NCBI GenBank assembly: GCA_020310875.1
Contig: CM035430.1
Span: 98,980,866-99,044,865 of the forward strand
Origin: Ceratopteris richardii
Taxonomy: Eukaryota > Streptophyta > Polypodiopsida > Polypodiales > Pteridaceae
Reading direction: 5' to 3'
Length of the DNA: 64,000 bases
Part shown: positions 34,358-42,380 of the stretch, in pieces
Layout of the letters: the number at the start of each line of letters is the position of its first letter
How positions within the stretch are numbered: the stretch's first letter is position 1
Position numbers and translations under genes: made by a program
The notes under the pieces: generated by a model
What the model saw: the letters and a program-made list of their open reading frames with translations, nothing else
What the model was told of the DNA's origin: nothing
Databases searched by the model: none

Positions 34358-35353
34358 TCATGCATAATTATAATAATTGTTGTTGTAGGACTGAGATTGA
34401 AAGCTTCTTCCACCTCCTCTAGCATATGAAGTCCTACCACCTCTTCCTCTGAAGTTGCCTCTTTGGTTTCTGCCTCCTCTACCTGTTTGATTAAAAATCT
34501 GATTATTATTTCCTCCATTTTGATTGTTATACCAACAATCATTTGCCAAATGATTGGTTCTGCCACAAATCCAACAAGATTTAGTATTATCTTTGTTCTT
34601 ACCTCCTCTTCCTTTACCTCTGAAGTTCATCTTTCCTTTTGTAAAGTTAGCTTGACTTGAAGTTCCTTCATCATCAGTTGACTACTTCCCTTTGCCATTC
34701 TTTTTCTTGTCCTTGGAGTACATAGCTTAGCTTGCACTCTTATCATTGTCTCCCTTAATGTCCTGCTCAAAAGTTAGCATGTGTCCTAGCAATTGATTAA
34801 GATCAGGAGTAAAGTGATCAAGTGACAATTCTATGGACAATATGAAAGGCTTCCACTTCTCATCTCCTCTCAGAACTGTAAGTATTTGCCTTACCAACTT
34901 ATCCTCTTCAATGTCTTCATCTACTGCTCCCAAGCTATCTGCAATATCCTTCATTCTTGCCACATAATCAGAAATTGATTATGAGCTCTTCTTCTTGAAA
35001 GTTGTGAATTCTGCCCATAATGAAGACTTCCTAGACTTGGTTGTGTTTTGGAAATGCTCTTCCAAAGCATTCCACACATCTGTTGCAGTTTCTAATCCTC
35101 TAATGGGAGGTAGAAGATAATCATTTACAACCATGTAAATGATGCTCCTAGCTTGAGCATCCTTTCTCATCCAATTCTTCAAACCTGCACGTTCTTCCCT
35201 AGTTGGAACACTAGGATCTTCAAACTCAGGATTTTCTTCTTCTCTTGTAATGAATGCCATCAAATCTTTGCTCATGAGGTGTGCCTCCATCCTCATGGAC
35301 CAAGCTGGATAGTTCTCCTTATCTAGCTTATCAATATGCAAGCTTTCTCCCAT
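34358..35353 (-). pseudogene. gag: Copia D gag (several stops)
   Basis: Start ATG 35353 (M-G-E-S-L-H-I-D-K-L-D-K). The helical capsid part (WMRKDAQARSIIYMVV, ATDVWNALEEHFQ) is followed by a zinc knuckle C-W-I-C-G-R-T-N-H-L-A-N-D-C, the canonical C-x2-C-x4-H-x4-C, and a Gly/Asn-rich tail. Stops near 34964, 34724 and 34680 and a TGA near 34355 all lie in one frame. Confidence 0.85.
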
Positions 35354-35568
35354 CTTTGATCTTGTGTGTCTGCAATTACTAAGATTTATGATAATAAAGT
35401 GTACCTTTGATATGAAGCTTTAATCTTTCTTGATTCTTTGAACTCGTACTTTGTACTTCTGCAGGTTATCTTCAAGAATTTGTCCTTGTCCACCTTCAAT
35501 TAGAAGGAACTTCAATACCTACAACAGTCGGGACTTCCCATGCCTTTACTTCACTTGTATTGCACCTT

Positions 35569-36218
35569 CTGCTCTGATACCACTGTTGGAGACTTTTTAA
35601 TCTCCAAAGGTCTGATCTATACTGATCTAAGAACACTTCTATATTAGTTATGGATCAATCTTTATACAAATATTGTCTTCTTTTATCAAAACTTTCAATA
35701 ACACTTTTCTGAGTAAAGAAATTTCTTCTTCAGAAAGTCTGCTTCAGAATCATTAAAACTTTAATTTGATCCTTAAGATAAAAAGTATGTCAGAAACTGT
35801 CTTTGTGAACAAGTGACTTTGACATAGGTAATTCCTAAGGTTGATTTCTCACAACACAGATCCCGTTTTTCTAAATGATTTTAGCCATAGCTTCCTTACC
35901 TTCTAACTTAGATTTTGAATGCTCACCCATCAAAAACTTTACACTGTGCACTGAGATCTAAGCAAAACCTTGACCACGAGAAAGTGTGCGACTCTGAGAG
36001 ATCATCTGCAGACTTTACATACACATGTTCCTATTGATTATACTCATAGTAGAAGAAGAATTAGACCATGAAACTTTGAACATAGCTTCATTAGCTTTTA
36101 GGTTAGATGTGTACAAAAGGATTTCTGATCCACATGATCAGACTGAGAGAAATCTACAAAATACTCGTTGCTATTTTCTAAAGATGACTCTCTTCACATC
36201 TATCTCTATGACACTTGT
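35569..36218 (-). repeat. Copia D primer-binding site and truncated 5' LTR
   Basis: The minus strand reads LTR end CTCCAACA, GTGG-start TGGTATCAGAGCAGAA (initiator-Met tRNA binding site, complement of about 35569-35582). The LTR part 35584-36218 aligns with the inner two-thirds of 30168-31177 and stops at CACTTGTC. Copia E gag resumes there with no filler. Confidence 0.85.
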
Positions 36219-37349
36219 CATTGCTATAGGAACTTCAAGAATCAGAGAGGAAGAGGATACCAAAGAGGTGGCTACTAACAATCAAGAGGAAGATTCAACC
36301 ACAATCATGGCTGCAACCATGGCTACAACAACAACTACAACAACAATTACAATAACAACTACTAAGGAGGATACAAATCAAGAAAGGACTTCAAAAACTA
36401 CATAGAGGATCAAGAGGATTCTCTTCTCATTATGAATATGACTTCAAAACAAGGTATGAATTATGAGCACCTCTTCTATATTGACTCAGGTTGTTCAAAC
36501 CATGTAGCAGGTAATGTAGCTCTTCTTTTTGATCTTGAGGAGCCCAAGGGAAATCACCAAGTGCAAACAGGTGATGACACCAAGCATTCAGTGGTCAAGG
36601 TAGGAAATGTCAAAACTTCTGATGGGAATAGAAATCTCTTGAGCAGGGTTCTTTATGTACCTACAATCAAAAAAAATTTGATGAGTGTTAGACAAATAGT
36701 GGAAAAGGGTTTGCATGTTAGGTTCAACAAAGATGGAGCTTTTGTGGAGGATCCCCAACATGGATTCAAGAGAATTGCCAAGGGTGAAAAAACAGATAGA
36801 CTATTTACATTTGATCTTGAGGACACTAGGAATATTGCACTTTATAATTACAAAGATAAAAAATTGTCACAGCTTGAGATTTGGCACAAGAGATTAGGGC
36901 ATATTGGTGAGAGAACTTTGAAGAAAATATGTAGAGATCAATGTGTGCTTGGGATACCTAATGTATCCAAGCAACACATGATCTATAAATATGGTGCATG
37001 TTAGTTTGGTAAATCACATAGGTTACCCTTCACAAAGAAAGGCTACATGCATGAGGACTACTTGGAACTTGTCCACACAGATGTGTGGGGACCAAGCAAG
37101 GATCCTTCAATTTCAGGCTCAAGGTATTATGTGTCTTTCATTGATGATTTCAATAGGTGGACTATCTTGTACTTTATGAAGCACAAATATGAAGTGTTCA
37201 TTTGCTTTAAGAAGTATCTTGCACTTGTGGAAAACCAAACAGGAAGAAGTCTAAAGAGATTAAGGTCAGATGGAGGAGGTGAGTACTTCTCCAATGAATT
37301 TGATGCATTCTTGTAGGATAGAGGTTTCAGAAGGCAAATTACAACAAGG
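36219..37349 (+). pseudogene. Copia E: end of gag, protease and part of integrase
   Basis: Resumes in the Gly/Arg/Asn-rich gag tail (NQRGRGYQRGGY). It passes the protease site FYIDSGCSNH (about 36477), the integrase zinc motif IWHKRLGHIG, and core residues FIDDFNRW and RSDGGGEYFS. Stops lie at about 36267, 36329, 37003 and 37314; the last two sit where relatives have Gln. It is cut at 37349 by the TGTTGG start of copia F. The remainder should lie beyond F, outside the window. Confidence 0.83.
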
Positions 37350-37522
37350 TGTTGGAACATCAAACTTACACTATGCTTGAGGTGGATTTGATCTACATCA
37401 AAGGCTATCGCGTCGAAAGAATATCCGTTGGAGAGTTCTTTTTCTTATTATCATTTATTGTATTTTTTGCGAGATTTTTGATGGTTCATTTACCATTGTA
37501 AAAGCCTTGAGCTTTACACATG
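37350..37522 (+). repeat. Copia F 5' LTR, first part
   Basis: Starts TGTTGGAACATC at the point where copia E integrase is interrupted. It ends at the target site ACATG of element C and continues at 54645. Joined length is about 1068 bp. Confidence 0.7.
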
Positions 37523-38258
37523 TGTAGCTCAGTGATGAGTAGCACCTCCTTTAATGTCAATCCGGGAAGACGTGAGGATGGTATGAAGACCTCGAGCAAG
37601 TGGCGGCACAAGTGCGTGAGTGAGAAGCACACAAGCATGCACACACATACACACACACGCGCACACACGGCAAGACAAAGAGAGAGAATCAATGGAGTTC
37701 TTTAGATTACTTTCACAAGCTCTTACAAGTTCGTTTCAATTACAATCTAACCCAAAAATGAGCTCTCTAGCTCCTTTTATAGTTTTTGACTAGCTTTTGG
37801 CCCTGTCCAGACCTAGTGTCCGGCCTAGTTAAAAATTAGGTTCCAGGGCTTATTTGGGGGTTCAAACGAGATCTAAAAATTATGAAAATTGGTACGCAAC
37901 TACTTCTAAGGCTCCTCAAGCTCAAGGACTCCTTGGCTTGCACAAAATGGAGCTACAAAAATGTGAAATGAGATTTACAATGATTATTAGTGATAAAAAT
38001 CACTGTTGTTGTAGGGATTTCTTCTAGTGATCTGCCATACATATCTTCAAGCTCCCTACTTGCTCTTCTTCCCTGCATGTCCATCTCTCTGATTTGCATT
38101 AATGTCTTGAAAAAATATTGGCCTACTTGCCAGATCTTCTTTGACTGCCCTGTTTGCTTGTGCTGTCCCTTTGCTCGCTTGTGCTGTCCCTTCGCTCTGA
38201 CTCCCTTCTTTGACTTTCACGTCTTGTAGGTCCTGATGTACCAAGGCTACTGCCAACA
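37523..38258 (-). repeat. Element C 3' LTR, 736 bp
   Basis: Minus-strand termini TGTTGGCAGT...GAGCTACA. The sequence equals the 5' LTR (53904-54639) except T at 38172 versus C at 54553. A TATA box CTATAAAAGG lies at 37773-37782 (complement). A CA-rich microsatellite lies near 37630-37670. The first 136 bases (38123-38258) also encode the end of the second ORF. Confidence 0.97.
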
Positions 38259-41200
38259 CCCCCCCCACTCTCGCGTCTGTCGCCCCTGACAGACCCTTGT
38301 CTAGCTGCTTTCTGGACGTAGTATTGTACCACATCGGCGGCGAGGTGGTGTTCTTCTAACCTGAGTCCCCTTGCTAGATCTGTCAGCAATGCATCCCAAT
38401 TGACTGGCCCTGGGACATCTAGATGTGGCACCCGTAACTGCTCTGAGTGAATGGTTCGCTCCACAGCAAATAAATGGAGGAGATGTGAGGGTCTGGGTAC
38501 AAATATTTCTGAATGGTATTCCCAGAACCCTGTTATGAACATCTCTTCGAATGTTTGTTTAAAGCAGGCTAGGAGGTATTTTATTCTGGCGTGCCAAGCG
38601 TATATCACCTCTATGGAAGGAGTGGTGCTCATGTCATAAACTAAATCTTGGTTTCCTGTAAGGAATCCGACGCCTGAGAAGTGTGGGTCCTTGATATTCT
38701 TGAATGTCCTGAATGTAATAAGCATTAACTCAAAAATTTTCATGCACATCTGGGCCATTACATCAGGGGTATTCTTTAATCGGATGCTCCAGTGCCGTAT
38801 AGTGGAGATCATGTAATTGACGGTGGGAGGCCCTTGAGGGGGTGCTAGATAGACGTAGTTTAACCATTTGGCGCATCCCTTGATATTCTTGACTGCAATG
38901 GTAAACTCTGGCCATGTACGTCTGCGGAGTACAGGAACATAACAAGGGTTATATTTAATAAAAAGAGGCATATTCGTCCAGGTGCGAACCATCTCCGGAT
39001 AGGTTTCGAGGAGTCGGATCCTCCAAGTGGGTTGATGAATGGATCCTTTTTTAGCACTCTCTGGGATGTCATCTGGCCCAAATTGTGTAGCAAACGTTGG
39101 AGGTTTGCCACATCTATGTTGGATTTCTGCATTGTAGTCCGCCAGGAGTATACAATAGGGCACGTATTGATCATCATTGGTTCCGATCCATCTATGGTGG
39201 GACATGCTGCGGAAGTATTCTGATTTAATAATAGTGTCCTCTATCTTTGCCATAGATTGGATTTGAACTGCTACTCGATCTTCATGAGTTGATGCCGTTT
39301 TCTCTAGTGTTTGGAGCCACTCAGGTACTTCGATTTCTAGCGTATCCATTCCTTCTGCGGTTTGTTCACCACCTGGCATTGGCATAGGAACGTAAGGTTC
39401 CTCATACGTCTCATCTACCTCGATGGGTACCAAATCCTCGGGTTCTGGTTCGACAACTGGAGAGGGTTGCCTTTCATGTGTGAGTAATCTTGCCTGTAAT
39501 TCGGCCACCTGCTCTTTCAATGCCTTGACTTCCTCTGAAGTCGTGGTCGTTTCTGTGACTTTGGGTGCTGTCTGTTGCTCTTGGAGTTGATTGCGCAGCG
39601 CATCCCGTTCCCTTTCCAAGTCATCATGAGCTTCTAATAGATCTGCATAGCTGTCCAAGATGGTCTTCATTGTCTCTGAGGGCACAGCTTTAAACTGCTC
39701 TGGATCAATTTCGTGTGGAGAGCCTTCCATTGCAGCTTCTAGATTTGCTTCATTTTGCTGCTGCAATCTCTTGTTTTCCTCAAGGGCGGCCGCCATGTGT
39801 TTTCTGAGAAGTGCCAGGTTACGTCGGACTTTGAGATTATCGGCTTGGTATACCTCGAGCAAAGCTTCTAGTTGTTTGGCACCTGATTCTGTCGAGGGTT
39901 GGGGTGCCGCCAATAAGGTTTGGTGAGCCTGCTCAAGCGTCGTGTAGCGTTGATTCAGTTCTGCATTTTCTGTTTGTAGAATGAGAAATTGGCTTTGTAA
40001 GTTTTGATGGTGCGTTTCCAGATTCTGATACCGGTTGTCCAGAGCTTTGTACTCATGCTGGAGCTGGTATACACATTGGTTTAATGCTAAAAATATGTTA
40101 TTTACATTAAATAATGCTGGGAAGGGTGAAGATGCAGGGGGAATGGGGGCGGGAATGGGAGAGGTGAATGATGTGGATGTACGTGGAGATGTGGGTGGAG
40201 GGGGTATGGGTGATGAAGGTGGCATGGGGGGAGGGAGCGGTGCTGTGGCAGGTGATGTTTCCATCGTGTCAACTGTTTGAGTGACTGTGTAGATGGGAAT
40301 CGTTGGTGGAGTGGATGTGACATCGGTGAACAGGGTGGTGAAGGTGGGCATGGTGACTCCCCCGAATTGGATTCCCGGGGAGAGTGGGATGCCCATGACA
40401 ACGGTAGTGGTAGTGGATGTGGTAGTGTCAGTGTCCTGTGGTGGAGTGAATTGTGTAGTGTGAGGTGGGGATGGGGGTGACAACGGTGCTTCCTGATATT
40501 CTTCTGCTTGCGCTGCATCGCCTGGTGCTGATGTATTGATGTGAATTTGCTTCCCGGACCTCCTGGGACGAACGGGAACTCTTTTTTCAAACCTGTGGAT
40601 GTAGGCCATTGCCTCATGAATGGCCTCGTCCAGTCCTACAGCGTCGGCATGAAGGTTCATGGACTCAATGAACAACTCGTCCACACCTTCCTCCGCTAGC
40701 AAGTCGTTCATGAGTCTTTTGCCCTGTTCTAGAGACATCTTATGCTGTTCCTGAACCAGTCGCATGGTTCGATATAGTCTCTTGATTTGTGCCGAATATG
40801 CTGGGGCACTTGCTAACTCGGAGAGTTCGTCATATTCTTGATGTTGTTCTTCGTCGGCTTCTTCTTCGTCTCCTCCTGCCTCTTGTTCATCTACATCGAC
40901 TTCTACAACTTGGGGTTGGGTGGGGGCCGATGTAGTTTTGGGTTGTGGTTCTTGAGCTCGCGCTGCTTCCGCTTCGAGGTTAGAGTCATAGATTAATCTG
41001 GCAATTTCTTCATCCGTGAGGTCCTCAAGAGTAAATCCCTGCGGGAATTCCAAATCGGATGGAATGGGTGGAAACACCAGATTAGGCCCCTCCGTGCTTG
41101 GTCGTGGTAGCCGGATTGTGAATGGCCTAACTCGTCGTGTCTGGGGAGGGGTGATTTCTGGTGTAGCGGTAGCTCCCCTTGGTTGGGCACAGGGTAGTTG

Positions 41201-42238
41201 GACTCCCCCCCTCATCTTCTTTGATGGGGGACCTGCTGCTGATAGTCTTCTTTGGAATTCTTGGACTCGGGACCATACGAGTGCCCGCTGAACAGGCACA
41301 TCATAAGCCAAGCATCTGTAGATTATTCTGGTCAGAGCACAACACCCGTGGAGCACATTCTTCTGTTTCTTGTTCCACCTTTGATGTGCTAGGTGGATCT
41401 GGTCTATGATCCAGTGTGGCACATTGATGGGCAGGCTTTCGGTTTCTGCTAGATATAAACTGAACCATATTTTTTTCGGGGGCATTGTGAATCGTTCTTG
41501 GGCGGGAAACGCAAAGTGTTGCATGATGGTTCGCAGGTGAAGTGCAATGGTAGGTGTCATTGCTACCATATCCTTCAACTTATTCAGATCCTTGTGCTTC
41601 ATTCGACCTGGGACCATGGTTTCATTTTCTGTGGGGATGTGCATGCCATACATTCCCAATGCTTCTCTTACCAGATTGAGGTCCAGCTTGAACCTTTTAA
41701 GCTCATTACCCGGCAGCAGTGATGGCAACACAAAGGTGCTGTCGCCTCCTTTGGCCCTGCTCGGCGTGATTGTACTGATCAGATATGAACATCGTAAAAA
41801 ATCCGGCTTTGGTATGTGAGTCCTGAAATAACTTTCCACACCTGCTTTGACCCAAACTGATCTCATGACTTCGGCATTTTGGTAGCTTTCAAATTCGCGT
41901 GTGAAAAAGTGGTATCGACCCCATTTGCCATTGAATTCCAATTCTGCTTCCCAGAAGTAGGTTCCATCGCCCAGTGGTCCAGCAACATCACTGAACCAAT
42001 GCGCATGCTTACCTACTTGAGAAGTGTGTCCTTGAGGAGGATCCTGGATGGGGAGCACATGCACTTCTCGAAGCTCTTGCGGTCTTGCGGTGAGGCGTGG
42101 CTCAAGGAGAAGTGTTTCTATGTCCACGATCTGGGGACCAGATCCGGCTTGAGAGCTGGTACCTGCTTCTGCCATGGCCCTGTTTGCTGATTGGTTCTGT
42201 GAGAATATAGAACCAAGTGTTAACATCGTAATGGACAA
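38123..42238 (-). CDS. Element C additional ORF (aORF), 1371 codons, intact
   Basis: Function unknown. Residues about 77-312 form a domain shared with A and B (HWF, KPDFLRC, HFAFPAQERFT, INVPHWIID, ALTRIIYRCLAY); its end resembles the putative plant transposon protein domain of other OTA elements (inference). An acidic stretch, a Ser/Pro/Thr-rich segment (about 600-710) and a long coiled coil (about 720-920) follow. A second conserved domain lies at about 985-1290 and includes TFEEMFITGFWEYHSEIF. The last 45 residues are Arg/Ser-rich with RRDSTS-type repeats and are encoded by the 3' LTR; the polypurine tract encodes Gly-Gly-Gly just before. M22 (ATG 42175) is the first start after a likely splice acceptor at 42197 and is the probable start. 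No clear signal peptide or membrane anchor, so an envelope role is unsupported. Confidence 0.85.
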   Translation of the reverse strand: MSITMLTLGSIFSQNQSANRAMAEAGTSSQAGSGPQIVDIETLLLEPRLTARPQELREVHVLPIQDPPQGHTSQVGKHAHWFSDVAGPLGDGTYFWEAELEFNGKWGRYHFFTREFESYQNAEVMRSVWVKAGVESYFRTHIPKPDFLRCSYLISTITPSRAKGGDSTFVLPSLLPGNELKRFKLDLNLVREALGMYGMHIPTENETMVPGRMKHKDLNKLKDMVAMTPTIALHLRTIMQHFAFPAQERFTMPPKKIWFSLYLAETESLPINVPHWIIDQIHLAHQRWNKKQKNVLHGCCALTRIIYRCLAYDVPVQRALVWSRVQEFQRRLSAAGPPSKKMRGGVQLPCAQPRGATATPEITPPQTRRVRPFTIRLPRPSTEGPNLVFPPIPSDLEFPQGFTLEDLTDEEIARLIYDSNLEAEAARAQEPQPKTTSAPTQPQVVEVDVDEQEAGGDEEEADEEQHQEYDELSELASAPAYSAQIKRLYRTMRLVQEQHKMSLEQGKRLMNDLLAEEGVDELFIESMNLHADAVGLDEAIHEAMAYIHRFEKRVPVRPRRSGKQIHINTSAPGDAAQAEEYQEAPLSPPSPPHTTQFTPPQDTDTTTSTTTTVVMGIPLSPGIQFGGVTMPTFTTLFTDVTSTPPTIPIYTVTQTVDTMETSPATAPLPPPMPPSSPIPPPPTSPRTSTSFTSPIPAPIPPASSPFPALFNVNNIFLALNQCVYQLQHEYKALDNRYQNLETHHQNLQSQFLILQTENAELNQRYTTLEQAHQTLLAAPQPSTESGAKQLEALLEVYQADNLKVRRNLALLRKHMAAALEENKRLQQQNEANLEAAMEGSPHEIDPEQFKAVPSETMKTILDSYADLLEAHDDLERERDALRNQLQEQQTAPKVTETTTTSEEVKALKEQVAELQARLLTHERQPSPVVEPEPEDLVPIEVDETYEEPYVPMPMPGGEQTAEGMDTLEIEVPEWLQTLEKTASTHEDRVAVQIQSMAKIEDTIIKSEYFRSMSHHRWIGTNDDQYVPYCILLADYNAEIQHRCGKPPTFATQFGPDDIPESAKKGSIHQPTWRIRLLETYPEMVRTWTNMPLFIKYNPCYVPVLRRRTWPEFTIAVKNIKGCAKWLNYVYLAPPQGPPTVNYMISTIRHWSIRLKNTPDVMAQMCMKIFELMLITFRTFKNIKDPHFSGVGFLTGNQDLVYDMSTTPSIEVIYAWHARIKYLLACFKQTFEEMFITGFWEYHSEIFVPRPSHLLHLFAVERTIHSEQLRVPHLDVPGPVNWDALLTDLARGLRLEEHHLAADVVQYYVQKAARQGSVRGDRRESGGGVGSSLGTSGPTRRESQRRESERRDSTSEQRDSTSKQGSQRRSGK
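38259..38270 (-). other. Element C polypurine tract
   Basis: Minus-strand GAGTGGGGGGGG directly before the 3' LTR start TGTTGGCA. It primes plus-strand cDNA. It lies inside the aORF reading frame. The near-palindrome CTGTCAGGGGCGACAG (38277-38292) stands six bases upstream. Confidence 0.85.
42197..42226 (-). promoter_or_regulatory. Likely 3' splice site for the element C aORF
   Basis: The minus strand reads GTTAAC, then CTTGGTTCTATATTCTCACAG, the AG ending at 42197. It lies after the gag-pol stop (42381) and just before M22 of the aORF. Elements A and B have an even stronger acceptor in the same place, which suggests that the ORF is translated from a spliced subgenomic RNA. The donor was not identified. 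Confidence 0.5.
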
Positions 42239-42380
42239 AATAAATCCGTTGTTGTCCCCGTTACAACATTAACATGAGATGGATGATGAGTTAGTGGTTA
42301 GTAAGTGCATGAAGACAGTGTGTGTAGTTAGTGCTTGTGTTGTCCTAGGAGACTACTGCAGTTAGTAAGTGGGTACGGAT

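Larger units (their letters stand above)
30168..36218 (-). mobile_element. Copia D: Ty1/copia element, minus strand, inserted in copia E gag
   Basis: LTRs lie at 30168-31177 (3' LTR) and 35584-about 36218 (5' LTR, truncated). A polypurine tract (GATTGAGGGGGAGT) abuts the 3' LTR and a full TGGTATCAGAGC site abuts the 5' LTR. Gag, protease, integrase, RT and RNase H follow in copia order on the minus strand. The outer end of the 5' LTR (about 290 bases) is missing, together with part of the host element E's gag. No target-site duplication can therefore be checked. Confidence 0.9.

Noticed and set aside
36025..36405. 126-codon open frame starting in copia D's LTR
   Set aside because: It crosses the D/E junction and is a chance fusion of LTR and out-of-frame gag-tail sequence.
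37630..37672. CA/CACG microsatellite as a telomere-like or regulatory repeat
   Set aside because: A short simple repeat present in both LTR copies; nothing distinguishes it from ordinary microsatellite.
40102..40617. 171-codon His/Pro-rich open frame overlapping the aORF
   Set aside because: Same strand, other frame of the Ser/Pro/Thr-rich segment; composition explains its openness.
38123..42238. Envelope glycoprotein
   Set aside because: No convincing signal peptide, membrane anchor or cleavage motif. The hydrophobic patches of the A copy are not conserved in C.
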